A stretch of DNA of 64,000 nucleotides, taken from assembly GCA_039000515.1 (NCBI GenBank), contig JBCFYV010000001.1:15601928-15665927 (forward strand). The letters are read 5' to 3'. Every line of letters begins with the position of its first letter. Positions within the stretch are counted from its first letter, which is position 1. This document shows positions 44,148 to 54,908 of the stretch, in pieces. A model generated the notes under the pieces. That model was not told where the DNA came from. It did not search any database and saw only the letters and a program-made list of their open reading frames with translations. This stretch comes from Timema cristinae (lineage: Eukaryota > Arthropoda > Insecta > Phasmatodea > Timematidae). The translations under genes were made by a program, and so were the position numbers.

Positions 44148-44385
44148 AGCACCATGTTTTTCTACCTTTAATAAATACTATAGGCTTATATTATAATTAG
44201 GCTAAATACGTTAATGTGTCAGGAATTAGTAAGGTTGAATAAATATGAAGTGTAACTGCATTTGTGTGGAAAATCATTTAAAAAACAACAACACCTGACC
44301 AAGATTCTAACCCCGATCTCTCTGTCATTGTCAGTCCAATCTATTGCGAGAGAATAACTCTTGCCTTAGGACCATTTTGACCACC
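44148..44385 (-). mobile_element. SINE family A, degraded copy
   Basis: AGCACCATGTTTTTCTACCT (tail reversed), TGTAACTGCATTTGTGTGGA, then CCAAGATTCTAACCCCGATC. Confidence 0.55.
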
Positions 44386-44399
44386 AGAAGTGGCTTATG

Positions 44400-45245
44400 T
44401 TGCGAATACTTGTGTGATGCACTGTACTCGATAATTACAGTGAACAGTATTTCAGTAACTCACTGTAGTATTGGTTCCCCGCATAGAAGAAGAAGAGGTG
44501 AAGGGGGGGATAGGACACCAACTTATTACACCTTTATGTATTAGTGGGACGGGTTCTCCGACAAATTCGCCTCTTCACATCATCTTGACGGCTCTATATG
44601 TCAACCACACAACACGAAAAAAAAAAATGACACAAAAAAATATAGAAAGGGGAGGGAAACAAAAAAAAATAAACGACAACATGGCATCGTTCATAAAAGA
44701 AACAAAAGAGTATGGTCGAGAGAGAAAAATTGAGTGGGTGATTGGGTGGGGGGAAGTTTTGTGGCCTTATCACAAATTGTCCCCCCCCCTCCACCTCGAG
44801 CCTTCAGTATACTTGCACTTTGTTCCTGTCACAATCGACTGAGAAAACAATCGTCTATTTCTGTTAGATGGTCGCTTCTATCGATCCTCTTTTTAACATC
44901 AGGTTGAGTGGGACGGGTTGTGGAAGGGGAGGATAAGAGGGGAGGGGGGTTTGTAGCTCTTTCTCAGTCACGATTACACTATCGAACGATGGCTGTCGCA
45001 ATAATAAAGAAGACATATTGATACCGTCACAAAATGTCTTTAATTTAAATTGAAGTTAATTGACTGATTACAGAAGTTTGCCCAGTGAAAGCTGCTCGCT
45101 ATAAATATTGGTTAGTATTAATTTGTTAGCAAAGTTTCAAGGTCAACCGTAGCCAATGATTAGGTAAGCCTTTTTTTTATTCAATCCACAAATTATTAGG
45201 CCTCAATTGACTCTAAAATATATATATATATTATGGGAGAGAGAG
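44400..45245. other. Single-copy DNA with purine-rich runs
   Basis: A-rich and GGGAGG-type runs. The frames 44344-44842 show no domain. No gene. Confidence 0.4.
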
Positions 45246-45251
45246 AATTAT

Positions 45252-45372
45252 AGATATTTAAGGTGCACTTGATTATATCAGCACAAAACTTATAAACTAA
45301 CTTAAATCTAGAACAGACCACCTGGTCGTTAATTCGTCACTGAGAAACGGTAAACCCATATTTCAAGATCTT
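45252..45372 (-). mobile_element. SINE family D 3' fragment
   Basis: TTTAAGGTGCACTTGATTAT, then ATCAGCACAAAACTTATAAA and CTAACTTAAATCTAGAACAG, matching the tail half of the 21.5 kb copy. Confidence 0.6.
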
Positions 45373-45455
45373 ATATATATCGATAATATCTATCAAAAGT
45401 GATAGTTGAAGAAACACGACTTGACGTATGAATACGTGAAAGTAGATTTATACCC
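45373..45455 (+). repeat. Repeat E copy
   Basis: CGATAATATCTATCAAAAGT, GATAGTTGAAGAAACACGAC, then TTGACGTATGAATACGTGAA. Confidence 0.55.
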
Positions 45456-45640
45456 CATTTGACAATAGAGTGGTGGTAACTGACAACTAAGAACAGCTAC
45501 CAGATATATTCTCATGTATCTATTCGCCAAACCATTTGATCCGCAAGACCGTATGTTGAGTTGGATACGTTGGGCATACAAAACTTTCACAGCAAACAGT
45601 CACATTTGTACTGTTTTTCAAACTGTTTTTACACGTTCTG

Positions 45641-45941
45641 GGGTGACCTGATGGTCAAGAGGTAAGGCGTCGGACTTCTGTGCTGGGGTCTGGTGTTCAA
45701 TCCTCGGTCCCGGCACAGATTTATCTGATTGCCAAACACTTCCTTCACCTCTGACAAGACGTGTATTTAATCACAACTTGTGAATGTGGGGAATGCCAGG
45801 CCTCCACCGTGGTTCGGATTCCACGTTAAACTGTAGGTCCTTCATTTCATCTCACAATCACCCTACCATTACACATTAGCGTAAGTGCGTATAACCCGAA
45901 CGGGTAGTAAGACGCGGTGCTAATAATAATAATAATAATAA
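45641..45941 (+). mobile_element. SINE family B, reference full-length copy
   Basis: TSD TTTACACGTTCTG (45628-45640) / TTTACAAGTTCTG (45942-45954). The head is GGGTGACCTGATGGTCAAGA, then GGTAAGGCGTCGGAC (A-box position), with B box GGTGTTCAATCCTCGGTCCC. The body has GGAATGCCAGGCCTCCACCG, then TGGTTCGGATTCCACG. The tail is CATTAGCGTAAGTGCGTATA, then ACCCGAACGGGTAGTAAGAC and GCGGTGCTAATAATAATA. A Pol III-type internal promoter, a (TAA)n end and the TSD together define a tRNA-derived SINE. Confidence 0.95.
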
Positions 45942-45984
45942 TTTACAAGTTCTGCTAGCTGCTAGTTACCACCACTCCTGCGGC

Positions 45985-46290
45985 CAATGGACTCTACACT
46001 GGCTTCTGGAAACTGCATGGTTACTATTAGGAAAAAAGCGTTGTCATTTTCTCATTTTTGTGTGGTCAATCTACCCTCAAATGTAAAACAAGTTTGGCAA
46101 CACTGGTTAGTCAGAGTTGCCAGAAGCTTCTTACCCCAGCACACCACCTTCCGACATAACTGAGACGGAGGAGATTTGGCAACATTTAACTAAAATAAAG
46201 TGAAGATAGATCTTTTCTCCAAAGACCCGCAGTTCCTTCAACAATTATATTGGGTGCAGTAGCTTTTCTAACTGTTTGATAAGGCCCTTC
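45985..46290 (+). repeat. Dispersed repeat G, copy 1
   Basis: Parallel to 59040-59375: shared GGTTACTATT-GG-AAA, AAGTTTGGCAACACTGGTTA, TTACCCCAGCACACCACCTT and GAGGAGATTTGGCAAC. No coding frame persists in both copies. Class unknown. Confidence 0.65.
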
Positions 46291-46299
46291 CTATAAAAA

Positions 46300-47590
46300 T
46301 TGGTCTGTAAATTAGACACATGGTTTCGGAACTAGGCAACTAGATGTGTGTCCAGATGGTTCATAGTACAATTCTTTGAGAATATATTCATCCTCATTAT
46401 ATGTTTCTTAAAATTACAATGGCTGCGCATAGAAATTTGACCCGTTACTTTAGTGGGAACGAAAACCATTGAGATATCCACAAGTTTCAAAGTTTTAAAA
46501 TGTATCCAAAGACGTTGACACTAGAAACTTTATCCAATCAGTTGCAATAAAACAACAGCGACTACAATTCTCGTCTCACATTCACGTATTGACTACAGCG
46601 CTCGGTGGTTGAATGTGTCACTATCATTGGATCTGTTGTAGACAGGATATGTTAATACAGTAGAGCTTTTTTTTAAATTCGGAGTTCAGTTCAGTGAAAT
46701 TGCCTGCGAGATATTGATGAAAATGTGACAGCCCCAATGTCAACAAATAAAAGTCTTTCGTAGCCCGCTCTGGCCCATTTCCTCTCCAACTAGAGCAAAC
46801 ATTGTTATGAGTAGTCAGCATTCCCCTTTAATGTTTCTAGCTCGTTACATCCTATTCGCTAAGCCAGCGCTTTTAAGCCCGTGCGTCCAAGAAAGTAATG
46901 TAAATAAAAACAAACATCCCAACATTGCTCAGGTTTATGACATATTCTATTCAAAACACACATACACAAATTAAATATAACTTACGAGAAAAAATAAGAA
47001 TAAATTAAACACAAAACTTAAAAATTTTGAAAACTTAACTTACAAAAATGAAAGTTTACACCTTCCATGCTGGGCGTCACGTGTTTACGTTGTCACATAG
47101 AAGCGATGAAAGCTTAGCCAACACGTTCCCTTATCTTAGAAAACTTTATCATTCTTGGCATAAGGGGGGGGGGTGGGGGGGGGTTGATAAAGACAGTTAA
47201 GTTACGTTTGAAATGAGTACACACTTGGAGAAAAAAATTATTAGCAATGTATGGCAAAGGTGGGAAACCCTGTCATCAATCGCCACAAGTGGCGAATTTG
47301 AGTTAGCCAGCTCTCACATTAAAATAAATATACTATTTTCTGACGGCGTGTGCTGGTTGTAACGTGATATTTCCAGCCTATCATTGGGAACATCCCACTA
47401 GTTCATAGCGTTCAGATATTGCGCCAATGTTTCTGCTGTTGTCAGACAAATGGATTGTCAAATTTCGCAATAAATGGTATTAGATTTTCAATTGGAATAG
47501 TTTTCATTATTTGTGTCTGAGTAGTCAAAGTATACAATCATGTTTTGAATAAACTTGTTCAAACAGTGTGTCCTAGTATTTTAAATGTTT
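46300..47590. other. Single-copy DNA, no gene seen
   Basis: Mixed sequence with G runs at about 47164-47185. No repeat from this window recognised. Confidence 0.45.
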
Positions 47591-47604
47591 ATTCTTCTGC
47601 TTAC

Positions 47605-47608
47605 TATA

Positions 47609-47645
<37 letters not shown>
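47605..47645 (+). repeat. (AAT)n microsatellite
   Basis: About 12 AAT units next to a minus-strand SINE A tail; possibly grown from the SINE (TAA)n end. Confidence 0.85.
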
Positions 47646-47647
<2 letters not shown>

Positions 47648-47671
47648 TTATTAATATAATTATTATAATTA

Positions 47672-47915
47672 TAGCATCGCGTCTTACCAACCATTCAGTC
47701 AATACGCTTAAGTACTAGTTACACGAATGGGTTAGGAATTGGGAAGGTTGATTTTAAAGAAAGTGAACCCACATTCGTGTGGAGGGAGAGTGGAAAACCA
47801 TTTAGGAAAAAATCATTCCAAATTCACCCAATTGAGATTCGAACCTCAATATCTTCGTCCTTGACAGTCCAGCTCAACGTGAAACTAGCACGTTAGCTAC
47901 CCCCCAAGGTGGGTT
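47672..47915 (-). mobile_element. SINE family A (A1-like)
   Basis: TAGCATCGCGTCTTACCAAC, then ATTGAGATTCGAACCTCAAT and head TAGCTACCCCCCAAGGTGGG. Confidence 0.75.
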
Positions 47916-47919
47916 TTTT

Positions 47920-48895
47920 AAATGTATGATTGAGCAACCTAATTTCTAATAGGTTTTTTTATATGACGTGACGAATTTCACTTCTCGTGCTCCACATCTG
48001 TGGCTACATCGAAAAATATGTTATCTACCTATGATTTATGGGCTTCGAATTATCCTAATATTTCCTCCTAAATTTCGAATTAAAAGCTTATTTTTTTACC
48101 GTTGATTTAAATGGGTTCGAACTATCGAATTTTTCGAATTTACCAATGTCGAGTTCGCTAGATCCTACTGTACATCAATATAACAATACAAGCCCTTCCT
48201 TTGGGATTCATTGATATGAAATATTTACTGGAGGAAAAAATCATCTCCACTTGAGGACCCTCACAGAAGCTGTGGCTCTCGAACAATCGTAAGGAGCTAT
48301 GGAAAACTCCGTAGTTATCTCTTTCTCTCTCGTTTCTCGACGTTTAGAGGGTTGTAAGTGTCAAACGCAGTAGCCGTCAGAAGGTTGAGGCAAGGGGTGA
48401 GGGAATTTATATGACAGCTGACCAAGACGTCCGGGTAATTGGCCGGCTAGCCGCCAGGTCAAACCAAATGTAGACTGGTCGGGGGTGTCTATCTATTCAG
48501 GGATATATTAGGTCGGTGCACCACAAGGCTTTGTATGTGAGACATTTAAGAGCTTTCATCAAAGCAGACCCAACTCAGCTACCGCCTCGCACGAGGTATG
48601 GAAGTAAAAGGGAAGAGAAAAGACGAAGATATGTCAGAAATATGTGCAGTGCATTCTTATTTGAAAATTTGAAAATTCGAAAATTTCCACGGTGACAATG
48701 TTTTTAAAAAAATCCAAATATAATTTAATATTTCAACAATGTTCAGTATTAGCAACCTTTATCAACACTTTATTTCCATTTATGTTTAATCAGAGATGAT
48801 ACACGTGCAATAGTTTTGGTGTAATGTTACTATTTGTATTCGACTGTATCACAAAGTTTATTGGCATTTGATGCACGCTCTCTTAAGACATCCAT
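47920..48895. other. Single-copy DNA with a GC-richer island at about 48300-48620
   Basis: No gene. The island (AAGGGGTGAGGGAATTTATA, GGCCGGCTAGCCGCCAGGTC) is a weak regulatory candidate. Confidence 0.35.
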
Positions 48896-49241
48896 CGTGT
48901 GGGACAGTTTCTTACTACCCATCCGGACTATACGCATTTCCAGACCAGCCTGACACCTTGATCCACATGCTCATCAATACGGGGTCACGATAAATCTCGA
49001 AAACAACAGATGAACTTATTCAGCTTGATCTGAATCCATTTAACGACAAGGCTTACAACAAACATGGCCGCTTTTTTAACTACGCTACCCAATACCAATG
49101 GATACGTCAACCAAGGCGTCAATCTTGTTTGGTATATTTAGCTGGTAACAAGTAGGTAGAGGTTCAAATCTCGGGCTGGTGTCCTGAGTTAAAAAAAACA
49201 AGTTTTTCTCCTACATTTCCTCTAATTTCTTCATTTTTCAT

Positions 49242-49485
49242 TACTGCGTCTTACTACCCGTTCGGGTTATACGCCTATGTACTAATGACATTAGTGTGTT
49301 AGGGATTATGAAGGTTTAATTTAGATGAAGTGCACCAACATTTGCGTGAAGGGAGAGTGGATACCGTTTAGGAAAACCACCCTTAGTAGACCCGACAGGG
49401 ATTCTAACCTTGATCTCCCTGTCATCAACAGTCTAGTCTATTGCGATACTGACGCCTTAGACTATGCGACCACCGACGCGGTTTT
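49242..49485 (-). mobile_element. SINE family A (A2 subtype)
   Basis: CTGCGTCTTACTACCCGTTC, then GACCCGACAGGGATTCTAAC and head TATGCGACCACCGACGCGG. Confidence 0.8.
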
Positions 49486-49489
49486 GATT

Positions 49490-49905
49490 TATTGTTAACG
49501 GTCCCAAAACATCGTTTCTCCGAGGTGTCGCAGGGAAATAAACATATTAACGTGGTTTATAAGTGATTTAGGGTTATTCTTTGTCTATGAAATATTGCTT
49601 TACTGGTTGGTGAAGGGCAGGGGAGAGGGTTGGCGGTGCCCTTTTATTCAACTATGAAAACAAACTCTGTCAAGAGCTTGTCGTTCTGTGTGTTAATGGT
49701 CGTCGGACGGGAGGTACTTCCTGACGGATATTCCTGAATTGAGGACTGGAGGGGGGGATGTTTTATAGAGATGCGATGTGACGAGAAATGCGAGCGAGAG
49801 AGAGAGAGCGACAGAGTTTTGTTTATGTTGGAGACGCGCCCGAACAGACTGCAGTTTATTTACACTTTAGAGTACAGGGGTGCGTTCACAAACACGACAG
49901 ACACC
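49490..49905. other. GC-richer single-copy DNA
   Basis: Contains GCGAGCGAGAGAGAGAGAGC and TTTATGTTGGAGACGCGCCC. No gene. Possible regulatory island. Confidence 0.35.
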
Positions 49906-49907
49906 AG

Positions 49908-50482
49908 TGGCGTGTAGTGGAGAGTTGCCAAGGTAGGCAGAGCTTGTTAAAACTGTATCTGTGACGTGTTATTCCCTTACTTTGTCCCAATTTGATCAAT
50001 CATACATAGGCTCTGCTCTACATGCCTTGCATGGGAATGTATGTTCGTGGATATCTGACCACGTGAGAGTTCTACTGAGTGATGAGAACAATTCACAGGT
50101 TCAGTTTAAACCAACTCTGCTTACCCTGGTAACACTCCACGACACTGACACTGTCAATGAGTGTTCTACTGAGTGATGAGAACAATTCCAGGTACAGTTT
50201 AAACTAACTCTGCTTACCCTGGCAACACTCCACGACACGACACTGTCAATGAGTGTTTACTGAGTGATGAGAAACATTCCCAGGTACAGTTTAAACTAAC
50301 TCTGCTTACCCTGGCAACACTCCACGACACGACACTGTCAATGAGTGTTCTACTAGGATGAGAACAATTCACAGGTACAGTTTAAACTAACTCTGCCTAC
50401 CCAGTCGACAATCCACGACACGACACTGTCAATGAGTGTTCTACTAAGTGATGAGAACAATTCACAGGTACAGTTTAAATTA
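49908..50482 (-). mobile_element. Family Q element with expanded end (minus orientation)
   Basis: The + strand starts with one terminal motif (AGTGGAGAGTTGCCAAGGTA), then an interior that is the reverse of the 7.6 kb interior (ATTTGATCAATCATACATAG), then an array of about 4.5 inverted units with CTTACC landmarks at 50120, 50213 and 50305 and a variant at 50396. The array thus sits at the same physical end of the element as in the 7.2 kb copy. Confidence 0.75.
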
Positions 50483-50549
50483 CATCACAATTTTCATAGG
50501 AAGAATCTTATCTGACGGTTAGAAAAGTTACTAGATCATAATTTCAACT

Positions 50550-50569
50550 ATTCATACGTCAAGTCATGT
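50550..50569 (-). repeat. Repeat E copy
   Basis: TTCATACGTCAAGTCATGTT, the reverse complement of the motif at 18.92 kb. Confidence 0.5.
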
Positions 50570-50620
50570 TTTCTGCAGCTGTCACTTTGGATGATAATAT
50601 CAATAGCTATAAATTTCCTA

Positions 50621-50664
50621 CTTGTCAACAACTATCGAGAGCTATCTCGATAGTTGTTGACAAG
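50621..50664. repeat. Perfect 20-bp inverted repeat with 4-nt loop
   Basis: CTTGTCAACAACTATCGAGA, GCTA, then TCTCGATAGTTGTTGACAAG. It forms a strong hairpin at the left edge of repeat H. Only the right arm is present at the sister copy (about 58078-58096). Confidence 0.9.
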
Positions 50665-51125
50665 GAGGCAAAGGTTCGAATCTTGGCTCAGTGAACTGAG
50701 GGTGGTTTTTGACAAGTGATTTATTGTTGTGGTTTTCTCATCCTCTCTCCACGCTAATGGTGATTCTTATTTGTAAAGGCCTACTTTGATTATAATATTG
50801 AAGTATTTTAACATATCAATTTTATATATATAGAGGTATGGTTATGATCTTACCAATTAAATTAGTCCGTTAGTAGCAAGTGTGCCAAACCTATCAATTA
50901 TAATAAAAATAACCAAAATGAGAAGTTTTCCCAGCACTCAATGAACCAACATATAATAATATTGCTAGCGCCTGTAAACTAGACCGTACCGGCTCGAGCG
51001 CGCGCGCTTGAAAAATAGAACCAGTTCTATCTGTCGCTCGCTCCAGTCTGGCCACCTCCCATTACAACCAATGTGTTCTATTTTATATTTTAGTCGCTCA
51101 CGCGCTTGCCCAGTCTGGCCGTCCC
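50645..51125 (+). repeat. Dispersed repeat H, copy 1
   Basis: It starts with a SINE A-like segment (GCAAAGGTTCGAATCTTGGC, then GTGAACTGAGGGTGG) and continues through CCTACTTTGATTATAATATT, TTAGTAGCAAGTGTGCCAAA and GCTAGCGCCTGTAAACTAGA to CCAGTCTGGCCACCTCCCAT. The same order is found at 58075-58598. Confidence 0.8.
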
Positions 51126-51129
51126 CTAA

Positions 51130-51645
51130 TAGAATGCATTGTGTTAGTTTTCTCGAGCAGATCAAAACGGCTTCCCACTATATGTGATATTTACAGAGTA
51201 CTTTGAACTTTTAAGAATTTTGAAAAATACACTCACATAGGACCCCAAAGCTATAAATCAAACACTAAAATCTCAGATTTTCCGCGCACGAGCGTACACA
51301 TCTATGCATCCCCGACTGTTTAAAAGAAGTTGTTCCTTTACTAATGGCTACCAACATTTCACACACAAAAAACCGCTAAAAACCAAGCGCTATTAGTAAG
51401 TAGATCTCGACACTGTTAACTTGGCACTGTTCCACTTGTTCGGGCATGTAAATAAAGCACTATGATTGGTCCACTTGGCGGCATATTCACTAAAGAGGTG
51501 GGCCTTAAGAAGATTTGTCTTTTTTCTGTTTCCTGACGCTTACTTTTGTGCCGGGGTCTGTTTTAATCTGATGACGCGCACTTGTGACATTCCATGTGGA
51601 GTGGAGCGACTTAACTCAATTAACTTTCTTTTTATTTCCTCTTTA
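51130..51645. other. Unassigned sequence
   Basis: No gene or recognised repeat. Confidence 0.35.
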
Positions 51646-51647
51646 AT

Positions 51648-51865
51648 CACCGCGTCTTACTACCCGTTCATTTTATACTCATGTGTACTAATTACTATAA
51701 TGTGTTAGGGATGAGGAAGGATGAATTTAGAGTAAGTATATCCGCATTTGCGTGGAGGGATAGTGAATACCATTTAGGAAAAAAACACCCGACCGGGATC
51801 GAACCTTGAACTTCCTGTCATCAACAGTCTAATCTATTGTGAAAGTAGCTCTCTAGATCACTTAA
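51648..51865 (-). mobile_element. SINE family A copy
   Basis: CGCGTCTTACTACCCGTTCA, then CACCCGACCGGGATCGAACC. Confidence 0.75.
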
Positions 51866-51869
51866 GCAC

Positions 51870-52500
51870 GTTTAAGCCAAGTTAAAGTTCCGAAGAAACA
51901 GTAATCAATAAATTTAAATTGACAATAAATACCTTTGAAATATATTATTCAAAGTATGAGTTCATTATTATTTACTAGCCCTACTAGTTTACACACATAT
52001 TTTGTAATTTACCCCTCACCAACCTAGTATTTGTCATCCAGGTAAGGGTTCCCCGAGATTTCACGAAATATTTTAAGGGTTGCCCCATATAAAAAAAATG
52101 TTTGGAATCCCTGATTTAGAGTCACAGCTTATACTATATTTTAAGAGCGTGGGAATATCACTTTTTAAATGCGATACGAAGCTTGAGTCGAAGACAAGGT
52201 TTTGGTTGTTGTTACAAAGCACAATTAAGTTATTATTTTTAAAGTATCTATTAAGTACATCTAAGTAAAGAGAAAGGTGTAGAGAAAATAAAGGATACGG
52301 TACACTTAACAAACTTTTTTACTCTTTGATCTAAATTATAGGTCTATTTATTTAAGCCTATAACTCGTAATATATATGAAACAAAATAAAAGCGGCCTAT
52401 ATTTTTATATACACGTAAATGTAATAATATACGCTGTAACAGAAACATATTATTTGTTCTTTGCATTTTTCAACTACCCATTTTCCAACTATCTATCTAA
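51870..52500. other. AT-rich DNA
   Basis: No gene. Facing 62-79-codon frames (52073-52312) are AT-rich noise. Confidence 0.4.
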
Positions 52501-52509
52501 AAAATATAT

Positions 52510-52990
52510 AATACTAGATAGCTGTTGTCCGCGGCTTTGCTCGCGTGGAAGTTGATTATATACAAATACGAAAATATACATATGTATTTACAGATTAATT
52601 TAAAATATTACGTTACGTTGATGACCATAACTTGACCTCAGATCAAAAATAATGCAAGTCCGATACAAACTTTCACCCCTTTTTCATCCCTTATTAAATA
52701 AAATTTCCAAAATTCCTGAAACACGTATTTATTTGTTTTACGTCAATAACCGAAATACAAAATTTTGTTTATGTAACTTTCAAAATGACGGACTTTCATA
52801 CATATTATCATCCCCTATTTTGACCCCTTTGGGGTGGAATTTTCTAAAATCCTTTCTTAGTGGGTGCCTACATAACAAAATGAATATACAATCCGAATTT
52901 CATGCTTGTAGCCTTGATAGTTTGCGCTCGGCGATGATGAATCAGTCAGTCAGGACATGTTATTTTATAAGTATAAATATACTTACCTAT
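52510..52990 (+). mobile_element. Arthropod-type dispersed repeat (retroelement 3' region)
   Basis: GATAGCTGTTGTCCGCGGCT, then TTGCTCGCGTGGAAGTTGAT opens it. The body shows CACCCCTTTTTCATCCC, TTTGGGGTGGAATTTTCTAA and TTTCTTAGTGGGTGCCTACA. It closes with GATGAATCAGTCAGTCAGGA, then TTTTATAAGTATAAAT. This order of motifs is widespread in insect genomes as the 3' part of a non-LTR/Penelope-like repeat; I recognise the pattern but cannot fix the family. The 169-codon frame across it is not a conserved protein. Confidence 0.55.
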
Positions 52991-53279
52991 CCCAAAGAAA
53001 ATATTAGTTTTATGGAACTTTTTATTTCAAATAAAAGTTGTTTGGATTTAAATGTCCTGCAACTTTTCAATGATACGGTATTTCTTTTCTTGAATAGTTG
53101 TGGAGGTTTGATCAAAATACGAGATTCCCACATATTTAAAGTACCCCCAATGTTATTTTGACGGGAATATTAGCTTCACCGTTTTGTTACTTAGTGATAA
53201 AAATTGCTTGGAAACAAATTTTAATAAAAATTGTTTGAGCCGATCGCAAGAAAATCGAATCTTTCTCTTTTCATTCCTA

Positions 53280-53430
53280 AATAAACTACCCTTAATTTTA
53301 GGGTTGGATGGATAATTTCAAAATCCCCTGTGAGGGATATTATTACCAAGTTTTAGCCTGATCGGTAAAATGGTTTCGGCTCTAGTAGAACCGGTAACAA
53401 ACAAACGGACCACGGAATTGGGGAAAAAAA
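53280..53430 (+). mobile_element. Second retroelement-like 3' remnant
   Basis: CCAAGTTTTAGCCTGATCGG, then TAAAATGGTTTCGGCTCTAG and AACAAACAAACGGACCACGG resemble the CAAATTT-CGATCGGT...ACAAACAAAC close of arthropod non-LTR repeats. Confidence 0.4.
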
Positions 53431-53698
53431 AAAACCAAACCTTTTTAGGTTTTGGTTGGTCTTAAAACGTCAAAATTCATCAAAATCTCATTTTTTTTTT
53501 CCACTCTCATAATAGTTTCTCTTTTCAAGGGATCACTAGAAAGTGAAAACCAAACACATTTAAATTTGTATGCTAGCATATCTGAATTTAATTATTTTTA
53601 TTTATCTTCTGTATCAAAAATCCACTTGAAAATTCATAGTAGATAATTCTAACGAAACAGAATATCAAATACTAAATATTGGATGCCTGTGCTATGAC

Positions 53699-53945
53699 CG
53701 CACCTCGGTGACTGCATGGTATAAGGCGCTGCTCTCGTAGACTATATTTCTGATGATGGGGAGTTAGATGTTCGAATCTTGGTCGGGTGTACTGAGGGTG
53801 GTTTTCTATAAATGGTTTTACACTCTTCCTCCACCCAAATGTGGGTACACTTCCTCTAAATATAACCTTCCTTAATCCTAAAACCATTGGCGTAACCTAC
53901 ATAAGCGTAGGCCTATCAGCCGAACGGGTAGTAAGACACGGTGCT
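53699..53945 (+). mobile_element. SINE family A (A2 subtype)
   Basis: CGCACCTCGGTGACTGCATG, then GCGCTGCTCTCGTAGACTAT; tail CAGCCGAACGGGTAGTAAGA, then CACGGTGCTAAAAATAAAA. TAGGCCTA at 53908 lies inside the body/tail junction. Confidence 0.8.
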
Positions 53946-53949
53946 AAAA

Positions 53950-54350
53950 ATAAAATAAAATACAAGGAAGATACTAACACTAAAAAGTTTTGTATAAGTA
54001 TAATATTTTATTTTGATTCATACTAGTGACCATTTCATGATTTTATAACTTGGAGTATTATAAGTTAAATAATATTGGCGATATTGAATATAATATTGTT
54101 TTCTTTTTCTTACTTATCCATGTTCACATTATTTATATAATTTAAATGGTAGTATGTGTTTAGATACGGTTTAGTAGCTGTTTTATAAACATGATTGGAT
54201 TTCGAGATATCTTATATTTAGTGAGATATTTCAAAATGGTTCATAATTTATCGAGGTTCTCACCTTAATTATAACTGTTATGAAGATGCGAAGGTTGTCA
54301 TGGGTGTCTTAATATAAGTCGAAACGAAGGAAATTTGACCTTCAACTGTA
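53950..54350. other. AT-rich single-copy DNA
   Basis: No gene or recognised repeat. Confidence 0.4.
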
Positions 54351-54366
54351 TTTATTTGCGCCATTT

Positions 54367-54649
54367 GGGTGACCTGGTGGTCTAGGGTAAGGTGTCAGAC
54401 TTCTATGCTGGCGGCCGGGGTTCGATCCTCGGTCCCGGCAAAGATTTATCTGATTTCCAAACCCTTCCTACACCTCTGACAATACATCTTGTGAATGTGT
54501 GGAATGCCAGGTCGCCACCGTGGTTCGGATTCCACGTTAAACTGTAGGTCCTTCATTTTATCTCACAATCACCTACCATTACACATTAGCGTAAGTGCGT
54601 ATAACCCGAACGGGTAGTAAGACGCGGTGCTAATAATAATAATAATAAT
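54367..54649 (+). mobile_element. SINE family B, full length, with perfect 13-bp TSD
   Basis: ATTTGCGCCATTT at 54354-54366 and 54650-54662. The copy is 283 bp, with head GGGTGACCTGGTGGTCTAGG, then GTAAGGTGTCAGAC, B box GGGGTTCGATCCTCGGTCCC, and a tail identical in plan to the 45.6 kb copy. Confidence 0.96.
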
Positions 54650-54908
54650 ATTTGCGCCATTTAGTTTAAGTTTACAGACAATGTTAAATGATATGTTTTC
54701 AGTATGATTCTTGTGACTAACTCAAAACGATGGGAATTCCAGGTGGTGACTTGTTACAATCTCACATCTAATAGCGACCAAATCAACTCTTGTAACTCGT
54801 TAAGACAAGCTGTGGAGATGACAAATATTTCGATTCTACAGGGAAAGCCCAAACGAAAAAATTCTTCCATACAGAGTCAATGACCTGGTACTTTTTGTGA
54901 GTGATGGG

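Noticed and set aside
43828..44196. 122-codon frame with hydrophobic stretches
   Set aside because: Composition is that of AT-rich noise and its 3' part enters a SINE A tail.
52652..53161. 169-codon plus-strand frame
   Set aside because: It crosses a recognisable retroelement-type 3' region and has no domain; AT-rich chance frame.
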